From contig OZ038480.1 of NCBI GenBank assembly GCA_964036315.1, forward strand, positions 9,734,703-9,798,702: a DNA stretch of 64,000 nt, read 5' to 3'. A program made the translations under genes and the position numbers. Source of the stretch: Acanthosepion esculentum (taxonomy: Eukaryota; Mollusca; Cephalopoda; Sepiida; Sepiidae). The notes below the pieces were generated by a model. The model saw only the letters and a program-made list of their open reading frames with translations, was not told the DNA's origin and did no database searches. Positions 1 to 10,863 of the stretch are shown piece by piece. Position 1 is the first letter of the stretch. Each line of letters opens with the position of its first letter.

Positions 1-427
1 GCATTTTATACCAATCGTTACATAAGGTATACCTAATGAGTCAGGCTTCTCTCCGTTTTGTGCTGTAACAATGAAAGACGATTCATTACGTTAGGAACCA
101 AAAGTCACGTAAACGCCTCTTGCAGATCAATCACTGGGTGTCTCAAGCCAACCAAAGTATCGGCCTGGGTAAGATTTAAACTACATACACCTCATTGGCA
201 AGACGATAAATAACATCCAGCAGCAAGGCTTCTGATCAGGAGGTTTTGAGGAGCGTGAAACCACCTCTTAATTGATGGTGTTCCCAGGTGTATCCTGAAC
301 CAGGGTGGTAGCAGCTGTTATGGTCCCAGCTATGGGCAAATAGTTACCTTTTACCAGCAATACCTTTTGGAAATAAATATTACCAGCAATACAATTTTGA
401 AGGAAAAATATTACCAGAATCAGCAAT
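1..427. repeat. Leader part of an interspersed element that carries a 112-bp satellite
   Basis: From about 150 to 427 the sequence matches, in reverse complement, the block near 31740-32010. Shared words include the stretch at about 239-260 (GGTTTTGAGGAGCGTG) and the paired TTACCAGCAATAC motifs at 351-425. It directly precedes the satellite array. No coding frame is visible. The first 150 bases show nothing I recognise. Confidence 0.7.
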
Positions 428-1070
428 AAAAAATGTTGTCGGCATTAAATAACCCATTGAGGTTGATATGCCGTAAAAAAAATAAACCAAACCAATCTAA
501 AGCAAAGAATACATATTCTATTCATACGAATCTATCCTAAAGATTTTGTCAGCATTAAATAACCCATTGAGGTTGATATGCCGTAAAACAAAATAAAGCA
601 AACCCATCTAAACCAAAGAATACATATTCTATTCATATGAATCTATCCTAAAAATGTTGTTGGCATTAAATAACCCATTGAAGTTGATATGCCGTAAAAC
701 AAAATAAACCAAATCAATCTAAACCAAAGAATACATATTCTATTCATACGAATCTATCCTAAAAATGTTGTCGGCATTAGATAACCCATTGAGGTTGATA
801 TGCCGTAAAACAAAATAAACCAAACAAATCTAAACCAAAGAATACATATTCTATTCATACGAATCTATCCTAAAAATGGTGTTGGCATTAAATAACCCAT
901 TGAGGTTGATATGCCGTAAAACAAAATAAACGAAACCAATCTAAACCAAAGAATACATATTCTATTCATACGATTCTATCCTAAAAATGTTGTCGGCATT
1001 AAATAATCCATTGAAGTTGATATGCCGTAAAAAAATAAACCAAATAAACCAAACCAACCAAAGTAGATCA
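428..1070. repeat. 112-bp satellite array, about six units
   Basis: Six head-to-tail units start near 428, 540, 650, 762, 874 and 984. Each begins AAAATGTTGTCGGCATT, continues with a conserved ATAACCCATTGAGGTTGATATG segment and ends in CATACGAATCTATCCT. The units differ by scattered substitutions and small A-run length changes. A short related array with degenerate units lies in the opposite orientation at 31555-31740. Confidence 0.9.
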
Positions 1071-3284
1071 TTTCTACTTGCTTAGTGGCATCGCTCCCCT
1101 TGGGAAGTTGAAGCATGAAACTGAATCTCGTCCACTCCCGACGGCTGTGGGCCAATAACAAATAGACTCAAGTTAAAACACTGTTTTCTGCATTCAGTCG
1201 AATAACTGAACAGGAGAACTCGTCATCAGCATCCGTTCCTGTGGTGCAGCCACCTTAGCAACGTGGTGCAGCCACCTTAGCAACGTGGTGCTTATGCTCT
1301 CTCAGCCGTACAGAATCCCTCCTCCCTGACTCCAATGATGCCTGCTCCTTTTGGTCCTGTCTGAATTGACGCCGAACAGCTGTTGGTTGTCATAAAGCCA
1401 ACCAACAGAAATGGGGACATGCTACTGATGATGATCCCAACAGCTAATACGGGCAATTACCAACTATGGAGCATCTTCTAGATTTCTCCATGCTTGAAAA
1501 TTCGTGCATACCTAATAGCCTTGAAGCCATAACACTCTCGACAAGCCTCTGGTCACAACACTAAATGAGTATGATGTAGCGACTAGATATTAATAACAAG
1601 GCCAACAATAATGACATTTTGTTACTTTAAATAACTCTTAAGTCTCAAGTTAACTTATGTCATTTGATATAGGTTGATTTTATTAAGAAATCTTTGGAAG
1701 CACCTTTTTACAAAGTCCTACAATGTTCTACTACTTTCACGAAAACATTTCCACATTGTTGTAAATCATAATATGCACAATTAAGTATTTGTAGACAGAC
1801 TGAAACATTACACTGAAGCTTTCATAAATAGAGTATTTTCAACAGTAAAAAACTATATAAAATATGTCACTGATAATTTACGTATAGAAAAGGAGTTCAA
1901 AGTCGTAGTAAAATAATAAATATTTCTTTTCTATTAATAATAATTAATAATTTCTTTTCTATTAATAATAATTAATTTGTATAATTTGTATTATTAATAA
2001 TAATAATAATGTTATAAGCTAAGTTTCTTAGAAAATAAGTTTTCTTTTGTTAGAAAATAGAATGAATTATCCATGCTTAATGGTTTTAATAAAATTACAA
2101 AACGCTGTCGAAATTAACTTTGCACGGTGAAACCAGTGACCATTATTACACAATTCAAGGCTAAAAAGATTCTATGAAAATTGTAATAACCCTTTTTATT
2201 TCGCTAATGAAAATGTTTCATATAATATTGTGGAAAATAGTTTTTTAATTCACTTCTTTTTTCTGTTTTTCGCATACAGAATTATAAAGGGTGACAGTAA
2301 AAAATATTTTTAATTCAACATACCTTTTAATATCTTATCGATCGCATTTCGTTTTAGTTGTCTGAAAATAAAGAACATCTGGTTTTAAGCTTCATACACT
2401 TAAAATGATTAAATGTCTTGCTTAGAAAAATTTAATTAACAAAGTAAAAGAAAAACATCTCCTCGAAATGTAGGTAATCATGTCACTTATCGTTAATAGA
2501 TGCAGCATTAACAAGTATAAATTATTTAAAATACATTAATATAAAATGCAATGAGAGTTCTTACGAAAAATTGTGGATTGTTTCACTTTGCCTTCTCTAT
2601 AATTTTAAATTCCAAATTATCTTTCTCCTATCAATGCTAGATATCTCTAATAATTTGATTTTAGTTAATGAAAAAAACAGACGTATTAAACTAATTCCTA
2701 AGCTTATTAGTGCGAATTGAAAGCAGTAGCTCCGTTCGGAATTTGAACTCCGCCTGCCGATTACATTTTGCTCAAAGGTGATCACCACCCACACATCCAA
2801 AGTATAAATATTTTGAAATATCGTCGTTTTTCCTATTTTTCACATATTGAATTCTATAAAGCTAAGCAAATGTTTCCTACATGTTCCCCTATGAAAACAT
2901 AGAGGAAAGAAAATGGTGCTTTACCAATCAGATAGAATATGCTTTAGTTCTTAAAACGTCGGCATTCGAAATTTTGATTATCTATGTTCGAAGTTTAAAA
3001 TCTGTACTGGAATAGTTCAGAAATAGACAAACGAGTAAAACTTCCTGTTCTTGATGTTTACTGAGATTAGCTTCAAGGTCTTAAATTCAAACTGAGTAGG
3101 GAATTGTAGAAATGAAAACTGTGCTACGCTAATCGTCGAATTGTCTACCAGTTTTGAACACCAGCATTCAAAACCTTGGCTTATATATGGGTTTGAACAC
3201 TAATCTAAATCACCGGTGGGAAATTTGTAATTATTTCAGCTACGAGGAACGTTACTAAAGGACATTTACTAGTACAGTACAAAT
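1071..3284. other. Non-coding stretch with a 22-bp duplication and a SINE-like B box
   Basis: A 22-bp unit (GTGGTGCAGCCACCTTAGCAA plus C) is tandemly repeated at about 1239-1292. From 1560 the DNA is AT-rich with a short (TAA) patch near 1935-2010. On the minus strand near 2740-2765 there is a B-box-like word, GAGTTCAAATTCC, which suggests the end of a decayed tRNA-derived SINE. I see no supported gene; short open frames here are unremarkable. Confidence 0.5.
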
Positions 3285-3342
3285 CTCTCTCTCTCTCTTT
3301 CTCTTTCTCTTTCTCTTTTTCTCTTTTTCTCTTTTTCTCTTC
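3285..3342. repeat. CT-rich microsatellite
   Basis: The tract is built of CTCTCT, then CTTTCT and CTTTTT steps, so the unit drifts along its length. Confidence 0.9.
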
Positions 3343-3889
3343 AAGAATTGGACAATCATAACTTCACTGTTAACATTATTCTATTGCCTTCATCAACACT
3401 CGCTTCTTTACGGCTCCGTTATATCTTCGTGATATTTGTTCTATCATCCATTTATTCAAAATTGGCAAATTGTATCCGTCTCTTCCCTACTGTTAGTAAA
3501 AGTATCTTTTTCGTTCTTATTCTTTCTAAAAATGCCTCTTTTTTACGTTCTATGGCATTCTCCACATTCGTCGAGAGAACCATGCCTCGCTTGATATAAT
3601 TTCTCTATTTGACGAGAAATTGCGTCGTATCTATCTTTCGACTGGAGACGAACTTTTCTGCTATTGTCTAGAACAAACCTTTGTATTTCAACCAAGCATA
3701 TGCAGTTGCAATTAAGACCATGTGTAGAGCTTTGGTTGCTGTCTCGGATTCAAGTGGAACACCTAAGAGAAGCACGAGTGACAACAACAACAAAACAATT
3801 CATCCCGAGGTAAGAACGACAAAAAGATAACAGGTTAAATATTCTAGCTAATGAAGCAGAGACGGTGGATAATGGTGCATATTATATAA

Positions 3890-4560
3890 GGTTAAGGGGG
3901 GAAAAAGATCGTAAACAAGTCCAAGTAGGCGAAGAAAAATATCTAAATAGAAAAAGCATAGAGAGTGAAAAACGGAAGTACACAGACATGGTAGATATAC
4001 ACAAAAAACGATAATGGAAAAATCGAAAGAGAAAACATGATTTTCGCCAAGATATTTAAAATCCAAAGAAGAAACTTTCGTCATGGAAAAAAAGGAAAAT
4101 GTATTGAAAAACTCTGACATGATAACAGAGGAGGGAAAACTATATAAAATCGTGGGGAAACATGTGATATTAAGATCTAAGTAAGGACAGAATTGGCAAA
4201 ATTGAAACACCACAGGACCAGATGAGTTTGTTATGGTGATACTGACAACCTGAAATGATTTGGGATTGCCAACGTTTAATGAAATGATAAATACAATAAA
4301 GGCGAAATACCTAAAAACTAAGTAGATTAATTGCCACCGCAGTCCTGGTAAAGTAATCAGCCATGAACGAATGCGATTTTCACTGAAAAATAGCTTGTTG
4401 AACCGCATTACCAAACTTAATAATTGTTGTAATATGTCTCGGAATAGTAGAATCCTGGAAATAGTAGAAGAATAATGCTGTTTTGTATTAAACACTGAAA
4501 GAAGAAATACTATATTGATGGATAGATTATTGAGCATAGTGTAGCCACTGCTATACTTTT
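3890..4560 (+). pseudogene. LINE reverse-transcriptase relic (fingers and palm-entry region)
   Basis: Translating the plus strand in broken frames gives a pattern I know from a non-LTR retrotransposon family common in mollusc genomes. A linker-like segment (KRKYTDMVDIHKK) near 3970 is followed by TTGPDEF near 4213, which matches the GPDEI motif before the reverse-transcriptase domain. NRITKL then lies near 4398 and a frame resembling the EEQCGFV region near 4465-4480. Many stops and frameshifts separate the pieces, and the FADD catalytic region is missing. The same family recurs at 14870-15990, 34556-35600 and 38981-39480. A 240-codon open frame on the opposite strand (3848-4570) is the antisense of this relic. 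Confidence 0.65.
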
Positions 4561-4569
4561 CCACGCCCA

Positions 4570-5876
4570 TAATTTATTCGTCTGCGATTGGCTAGTAAAT
4601 CAATACTGCCTTTCTGTAAGACAATTTAGCAATCGCAGTCATCACTTTGAATTTTTCTGTCGTGAACTTGCTCACATGTTTCCTTGTTACAAAATCAGTG
4701 ATTCGTCAAATTTTAACCGATCAAACATTTTAGTGCTAAATCAATTTTTCCCGCGTATTTACTGGGAGCCTACCAGTAGCTTTAAAAGAAGCAATTTTTC
4801 CACAGCCACCAGTAGAGTCCAGCTATTTTCGCCTGTCCACACAAATCCACGACTTTACTCACAACGTACACACAGAGACAGATTTTTGTAACACATTATA
4901 CATATCTCTCTCTCTCTGCGACTCAGCCAAGTTCATTGAACCGGTATTCTATTAATTTCTCAAAACAACACAATTAACCGTATTCTATTCTAACACCAGA
5001 CTCTATTCAACATAGAATCCTGAACATTCTTATTCAAGAGAAATTCTTTCGAACATTCAATTATAATCAGAGTACAGTCGAAGGGGAACGACTTTTTCTC
5101 CCTTAAACATTCCACTTCATTGCATAATTGTTTTGTATGTTATTCTTTCAATATATATTTTATTGTTGATCCACAATTAGAGTTTCGTTGTTTTTTCTTG
5201 AATCGTTAAATGTACAATAGATATATGCTCTAAGAACGCGCATCTCAATAGAAAAGGAATTTAATACCGCAAAATAGAAAGGTAGGAAGAGAAAAAATGT
5301 TTACTTATGAAAATTCCACTCGAAAAAAAGAGAAAAGGTTCTACCAATCAATGTTAAGAATATCATAGACAAAGCATTCGATTAATAAGGACGTTATAAA
5401 GAAATAGTCATTACAAATGATAACAATCACAGAAAACAGAATATTCTGGTACACATAATTAGCTAAGAATGATCAGAGAATGTATCACTCACAAGACAGC
5501 AAATAAGAAAAGCAGCGAAAAAGCTACCATTTTCGATTAAATATAGAAACAAGTCCCACAATGAAGAAAAGAGAATGTAAAGGTGGAAGGATTTCTTAGA
5601 TTAAGGAAAGACGAGAAGGAGTGTCGAGCCACAGGCGTTGACTTCATGAGCGGAGAGAGCACTGAAAGAGAGAGAGAGAGAATGATGTGAAAATTAACAT
5701 GTTGCTACTGATTTTCACTTCATTCTATCATTTGCAAAGGTCTCAACCACAGTTCCAAAACGCCACAACTGTAAAATCAAATTTACCAAAGATTTTTCAC
5801 TATTTCACTATTTTGTCTGATGGCATTTTCTTTCTTTCTTTACGACGACTTTATTTGATCATGATCGGGATTTGAT
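4570..5876. other. Stretch with no recognisable gene
   Basis: Moderately AT-rich DNA with a short CT run near 4905 and a GA run at 5666-5682. Open frames are short and match nothing I recognise. Confidence 0.5.
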
Positions 5877-6251
5877 TATCTGTCTATATTTCTGAGATGA
5901 GGTATTATGTACATTATTTACATTATTCGGACTATTGTCCTCATCTTTGTCGCCATATTCATTACTACGTTTTGGCCGTTGTACGCTCCGGCCTTCTTCA
6001 GTATCTCTCTATATTTCTGAGATGAAATATTATGTACATTATTTACATTATTCGGACTATTGTCCTCATCTTTGTCGTCATATTTATTACAACGTTTCGG
6101 CCGTTGTACGCTCCGGCCTTCTTCAGTATCTGTCTATATTTCTGAGATTAGGTATTATGTACATTATTTACGTTATTCGGACTATTGTCGTCATCTTTGT
6201 CGACATATTTATTACAACGTTTCGGCCGTTGTACGCTCCGGCCTTCTTCAG
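5877..6251 (-). repeat. 125-bp tandem repeat, three units, tail of a SINE
   Basis: Units begin at 5877, 6002 and 6127, so the period is exactly 125 bp. Read on the minus strand, each unit starts with CTGAAGAAGGCCGG, a short loop and CGGCCGAAAC, so it holds a GGCCG/CGGCC hairpin between CTGAAGA and GAAAC. The array is continuous on the minus strand with the SINE at 6252-6476. Related arrays lie at 35821-36162 and 57030-57240. The plus-strand open frames here merely follow the repeat. The hairpin is reminiscent of a hammerhead ribozyme core, but it fails strict criteria (see rejected items). Confidence 0.9.
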
Positions 6252-6476
6252 GCGGTAGGAATGTCGAACTGAACCCTTTATTTCGCTCACTGGGGTAGAC
6301 TGTTCTAGTTCCACGTGCCATGTTTAATGGATGTCAGTTATCAGTTATCTCCTGTTGATTTCCCTCTGAAAGTTCTCCACTGCCGTAACCGGGTATTGAA
6401 CTCACACTCTTTGGGTCCTGTCACTGGATCTAACTAACGCTTTTATCCCCTGTGCCATTTGATTGTCCTTCACATT
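6252..6476 (-). mobile_element. tRNA-derived SINE head and body
   Basis: On the minus strand an A-box-like word (TGGCACAGGGG, plus positions 6447-6457) and a B-box-like word (GAGTTCAATACCC, 6391-6403) lie about 45 bp apart, which is the spacing of a tRNA-type RNA polymerase III promoter. The body then runs into the 125-bp array. The body segment from about 6252 to 6350 is repeated at 57130-57235. The order head, body, tandem tail is seen in the sequence. That the unit moves by retroposition is inferred from what is known of SINEs. Confidence 0.7.
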
Positions 6477-6875
6477 TCTTAAACTAATTTCGTTGATTCA
6501 ATCTGGTTCCTATGTATTTCCATTTTTTAGTTAATCTCTCGGGTTGTTTGATGTTCGGATTGTTTAATTCCTTCTACTGATTCCCGTTTTTCTTTGTGTG
6601 TCTTCGACATTGCACATTAATCTATTCTAGTGTGTCCTTAACAAGATGTTATTGTTTGTATCAAATTGTCAAATTCAATATTATTTTTAATATATAATAA
6701 TATAATTCTGAAAGATGTAACTAAGCAATATTGTAATGTCAACGAAACGTTATTATAATTCATTTCTTGGGTGTTTACACCAATATTAATTGTTGATTCA
6801 TGGTGGAGATCACGTGATAACAAACCCATCAATAGTCAATACAGTTTGTCAGTATGTGTGCTTGGTAATTTCTAC
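6477..6875. other. AT-rich spacer
   Basis: No feature recognised. Confidence 0.4.
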
Positions 6876-7130
6876 TTAGAAAACAAGTCTTCTCAAATCT
6901 TCAGCAATCCCATGTTTTCCCAACTTACCTCCGATCTCCAACTCATTCAGTCGTAATTGCAGTGTTTTCGGTATTGTTCCAAGTACACCTACTATTATAA
7001 ACACGATTCTTTGCTTCATATTCCATATCTTTTCAACTCCCAAGAAAGACCCTGTTATTTTTTCTAATTTGTCACTCTTCAGTTTTACTCTACTGTCCAC
7101 CAACAACACAGGCATGCCTATGATTTGACA
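6876..7130 (-). pseudogene. LINE C-terminal relic
   Basis: A minus-strand frame of 79 codons contains PVDSRV-like (VLLVDSRVK), then KIWNMK, then VGVLGTIPK and a final EDLRRLVF. This order matches the C-terminal tail of a non-LTR retrotransposon ORF2 family widespread in invertebrates (DVACPVDSRV... IWNMK... GALGTI... ILRRVL). The reverse transcriptase that should precede it is absent. The assignment rests on recall of the family pattern. Confidence 0.6.
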
Positions 7131-7252
7131 GGGTTATTTTCTTTATCCACGTTTATCTGAGAGCGTTTTTGTCATTATTTTGTATATTTTTGTAGAATTT
7201 GTTAAGCTTTTCCACATCAATGTGAGGCTCTTAGTCAGTCTTTTGTTATAGA

Positions 7253-8497
7253 CAGGGGTTGGACAAAATAATTGAAACAAATGCAAATTCCACACCTATA
7301 TTTCAAAGACCTATTATATTAAGAACTTTAACTAAAACTTCATAATTGCAGGTTGTATCTAATTTACTGTCTTTGTCTCATTTATTTTTATAATTTAGTA
7401 AAATTTAAGCTAAAGGCGTGACCTCTCCGAGTTCAAAAAAGGGCAAATTGTTGGAGCTTGTATGGCAGGAGCTTCGATCACTAAGGTTGCTGAATTGTTT
7501 GATTTTACAAGAGTTACCATATCAAGAACTATGACGCAATTTGAGAAAAGGGGCAAAACCTCTAGCAACCGTAGCAATTTGGGCCAGACTTGCAAACTTA
7601 CTGACAAGGACCGACGTGTATTGAAATGCAATGTGGCAAAAATCATCGTACTACTGCGGCCAAAGTGACTGCTGAGTTGAATAATCATCTGAAAAGCCCA
7701 GTTTCTACTAAAACTGTTCATCGTGAACTCCATGAGTCTGCATATCATAGAAGCGCCACCGTAAGGAAACCTCTTCTCTCCACTCTCAACATTCAGAAGA
7801 GGTTGAAATGGTGCAGAGATCACAATTTCTGGTCTGCAGATCAATGGAAGCAAGTCATATTCTCAGACGAGTCCAGTTTTCTCTTTTTACAACTTCAGTG
7901 TGTGTTTATATGTGGAGGCAACCCAAAGAAGCTTACAACCCTGACTGCCTTCTTTCAACAGTGAAGCATGGAGATGGATCTGTGATAGTTTGGGCCGTCA
8001 TATCATGGAAATGTCTCTCGGTTCAATAGTTGTCCTGCATGGTAGAATCAACAACAAAGATTACCTGAACATTTTGGGAGATCATGTTCATCCAATGGCC
8101 CAGATTTTATTCTCTGATGGTGACTGCATCATCCAAGACGATAATGTTCCAACACTTACCGCTCGAGTGATTAAGAATCGGTATGAAGAGCATGAAAATG
8201 AGCTAGAATACATGGAGTGACCTCCCCAATCTCCAGATATCAATATTATTCAACATTTGTGGTGCATTTTGGAGCGACAAGTTAGGAGCCGCTATCCTCC
8301 ACCGTCGTGTCTTAAAGAGCTGGAGCAGATGTTAATGGAAGAATGGCTGAAAATTCTTATGGATGAAGTCAGGAAGCTGTATGATTCCATTCCTAGACGT
8401 ATTAACGCTGTATGTGAGGCTAAAGCAAGATCAACTCCATATTAAATAAATTTTCTTTGAATTTAACAAGTGTTTCAATTATTTTGTCCAACCACTG
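7253..8497 (+). mobile_element. Tc1/mariner transposon, complete ends, 1245 bp
   Basis: The left end at 7253-7279 (CAGGGGTTGGACAAAATAAT then TGAAACA) is the inverted match of the right end at 8471-8497, with one mismatch over 27 bp. A TA follows the right end at 8498-8499; the left flank reads GA next to the terminus, so one copy of the TA target duplication has mutated. The length and ends fit a classical Tc1-type element. It encloses a degenerate transposase. Confidence 0.93.
7420..8445 (+). pseudogene. Tc1-like transposase, frameshifted and inactivated
   Basis: The N-terminal helix-turn-helix region reads EFKKGQIVGACMAGASITKV and continues with TVSR-like TISRTM. The reading frame then shifts near 7630, near 7880 and near 8005. 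The first catalytic aspartate is in IFSDES (about 7857) and the second in QDDN (about 8136). The last box reads SPDINIIQHLW where the family has SPDLNPIEHLW, so the third catalytic residue (E) is Q. A TGA at 8218-8220 replaces the tryptophan expected just before PPQSPD. No usable start codon precedes EFKK. The protein would bind the element ends and cut and paste the element; this copy cannot. Confidence 0.92.
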
Positions 8498-9952
8498 TAT
8501 GTTTCGATATCTTTTTTGGATTAAAGTTGTTCTTCATTTGGTCATCCAAGGACTTATTTCTTTTGTCAATTTTTAAGTTGTTGAATTTTCTTGTATTTCT
8601 ATATGGTTATTCTTTGCAATCTGTTTTTCGACTTAATGTATTTATATCAAATCCCTTTCTTTCTCTTACTTCTCGAATATCTTTCTTCGTTTTCGTCTAC
8701 TATTCTTTTCTGTCCATTTCCAGAATTATTTGCGTTTGTAATACTTTTATATTTTCCCTCTTTTCAATCTCTTTTCACATTCTGTTTTTATTTTCTTTTT
8801 TCGGTGTTACTGATTATAAATCTGTTCAGTAAAATTGTTCATAAAAAATCATGTTCGACATTTGCCATAATATTTGCTACACTATCTCACCCAACTTGTT
8901 TATTCATCGAATTGTTATTATGGAAACATCACCGGTGATGGAAAACACGATAACATGTGTTGATTATAAGCTATAGAGTTACAACCTCAAGTAATTTATA
9001 AGATGTATTTACAAGATTCATATATAAAAGATATGCAGATATTTTTCATATTTACGCAAAAAATTCTTTCCACTTTTGACGCATATATTACTATAAAACA
9101 TTAAATTAAATTTATATATAAATTAAATTAAATTATATATATATATATATAGGAGTAACTGAAGGACCCTGGAAACAAAGAAATTATGTACACAAAACAT
9201 CTTTCACAAATAGTAAATATGCGAACAGCACAATGCTTTCTAAGTATATCTGAGGAATTAAAATTAAAACGCAGACCACAAAATAAATTAATCCAAACAA
9301 ATTAACAAATCACACCTGTTAGAATAGACGAAATAGAATAAAAAATAAGAAACAAAATCAATAAATGAAGTAAATAATAAACAAATTAGCAAACTATTAT
9401 GACCAAAATACTAGACTATAAAAATCAAACCAAAAATCGGACGAAAAAATAGCTATAACTATTATATAACGATAAAAAAATGAATAAAAAAATAATATAC
9501 TACGTTACTTAAAAATCGAAAACCAAAAAGAGAAAATATACAGTATAACAAATAAATAATAACAAGTAAAATAAATTGATCTAAATACATCCAAATATAT
9601 AAATAAACTAACAACCGATACCGATAAACTAGCCGTTAGAAAAAACAAATAAAGATAATCAATCCATATAAATAAATTAAAAACTGTTCCCACCAAAATA
9701 ATAGTTAGAACAAACTACAACAATCAAACCCAAAATTGAACAAATAGCTTTAATTATCTTCAAAAACAAAACTATTAAATAAGCTATATAAACAAATTTT
9801 TACTACGTTAATAAAAACACCGATCAAAATAAAAATAAAAAATAAATAAGATAAGAAAGAAAAAATAAATAAAATAAAAACAAGCAAAATAATTTAACCC
9901 AAATAAATAAATAAACAAATAAACCACTTCCGGTAAAATAACCGCCAAAATA
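8498..9952. other. T-rich then A-rich low-complexity DNA
   Basis: 8500-8900 is T-rich; two overlapping open frames of 115-120 codons there are almost all F, L, I and S and reflect base composition. 9120-9150 has a short (TA)n. 9160-9950 is strongly A-rich. No gene is supported. Confidence 0.55.
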
Positions 9953-10078
9953 GACTACCCACAATGCACCACTGACACGTATAGATAAATAGCCGAGAAA
10001 AATAACAGCATTCGTGGCCTGAGGATTGCATCTAGCATGAAACAGACTGTCGCCTCTTAGTGTTGACTTCTATGTTCA

Positions 10079-10082
<4 letters not shown>
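9953..10082 (+). repeat. Hammerhead-bearing repeat, copy 1
   Basis: The unit starts ACTACCCACAATGCACCACT and has AGCCGAGAAAAA, a hammerhead-like core (10016-10056), then TGTTGACTTC and GTTCACTTTTA leading straight into (TA)n. The same unit recurs inverted at 10551-10663 and direct at 10672-10800. Confidence 0.85.
10016..10056 (+). ncRNA. Hammerhead-like ribozyme motif, copy 1 (type I)
   Basis: Core CTGAGGA (10019-10025) is followed by a stem II of TGC/GCA with a five-base loop (10027-10037), then GAAA (10039-10042). A short stem III (ACA/TGT) ends in the cleavage triplet GTC (10049-10051). The strand before the core (GGC) pairs with the strand after the triplet (GCC). A U-U mismatch sits where the first stem II pair is normally G-C, so activity is uncertain. 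Confidence 0.6.

Positions 10083-10140
<58 letters not shown>
10083..10140. repeat. (TA)n microsatellite
   Basis: About 29 TA units that directly follow hammerhead-repeat copy 1. Confidence 0.97.
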
Positions 10141-10143
<3 letters not shown>

Positions 10144-10392
10144 AGGTAAATAAGATAACTATATATTAGCAACCGTATACGCGTGTACTGGCGTGCATAA
10201 GCTGGTAAACAAATAATTACCAAATTTAGCCAAGAGGTGTAGACATAAAAGTGCTCAATGTGATTAGACAGAGCTAAGAAATATATATTAGTAAATGCAC
10301 ATATACCTACTCGAATTTCGCTGATTACCAAATTCATCGGGAACGAGATATCGCTTATACAATACATATATACATATATATATATACATAAC

Positions 10393-10399
<7 letters not shown>

Positions 10400-10464
<65 letters not shown>
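10400..10464. repeat. (TA)n joined to (GA)n
   Basis: TA units at 10400-10428 change abruptly to GA units at 10429-10464. The same TA-to-GA junction occurs at 54047-54126 and in short form near 52038-52060. Confidence 0.95.
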
Positions 10465-10470
<6 letters not shown>

Positions 10471-10550
10471 AATCTTATGGTGTGCTCTATTTATGGGATA
10501 AAGTGCTCAATATAGGAGATAGAGCGGGTGTAAATATAATAGTGATCATC

Positions 10551-10663
10551 AAATTCACCACTTAGAGGCGACAGTCTGATTCATGCTAGACGCAATCGTC
10601 AGGCCACGAATGCTATTATTTTTCTCGGATGTTTATTCGGGTTAGTGGTGCATTGTGGGTAGT
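10551..10663 (-). repeat. Hammerhead-bearing repeat, copy 2, inverted
   Basis: Reverse complement of the unit at 10672-10787, separated from it by only 8 bp (10664-10671). Together they form a long perfect-looking foldback whose tip is the ACTACCC end of the unit. The hammerhead core at 10567-10604 reads CTGACGA... GAAT... CTGTC on the minus strand, so the invariant GAAA has become GAAT. Confidence 0.88.
10567..10604 (-). ncRNA. Hammerhead-like motif, copy 2, probably inactive
   Basis: Same architecture as the copies at 10016 and 10733, with CTGACGA, TGC/GCA stem II and a CTGTC cleavage region. The last A of GAAA, which pairs with the U of the cleavage triplet, is T here (plus positions 10579-10582 read ATTC). 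Confidence 0.55.
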
Positions 10664-10671
10664 CTATTTGT

Positions 10672-10795
10672 ACTACCCACAATGCACCACTAACCCGTAT
10701 ATATAAAAAGCCGAGAAAAAAACAACACTCGTGGCCTGACGATTGCGTCTAGCATGAAACAGACTGTCGCCTCTAAGTGTTGACTTCAATGTTCA

Positions 10796-10800
<5 letters not shown>
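10672..10800 (+). repeat. Hammerhead-bearing repeat, copy 3
   Basis: Direct copy of the unit at 9953-10082, again running into (TA)n. It is the right arm of the foldback with 10551-10663. Confidence 0.88.
10733..10771 (+). ncRNA. Hammerhead-like ribozyme motif, copy 3 (type I)
   Basis: Stem I strand GGC (10733-10735), core CTGACGA (10736-10742), stem II TGC/GCA with loop GTCTA, GAAA (10756-10759), stem III ACA/TGT and GTC with the predicted cut after 10768. The strand after the cut (GCC) pairs with GGC. As in copy 1 the first stem II pair is U-U. Confidence 0.62.

Positions 10801-10859
<59 letters not shown>
10801..10859. repeat. (TA)n microsatellite
   Basis: About 29 TA units directly following hammerhead-repeat copy 3. 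Confidence 0.97.

Positions 10860-10863
<4 letters not shown>

Noticed and set aside
3848..4570. 240-codon minus-strand open frame
   Set aside because: It is the antisense of a recognisable plus-strand LINE relic and its composition is rich in F, S and L; no motif or context supports it.
5877..6251. 125-bp units as true hammerhead ribozymes
   Set aside because: CTGAAGA and GAAAC flank a GGCC hairpin, but there is an extra A between the core and stem II, no clear NUH triplet closing a stem III within one molecule, and no convincing stem I pairing. Only a dimer through ACGT could work, so I call the hairpin ribozyme-like only.
8470..8938. Two overlapping frames of 115-120 codons with membrane-like composition
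   Set aside because: T-rich DNA gives F/L/S/I-rich frames; no start context, motif or homologue recognised.
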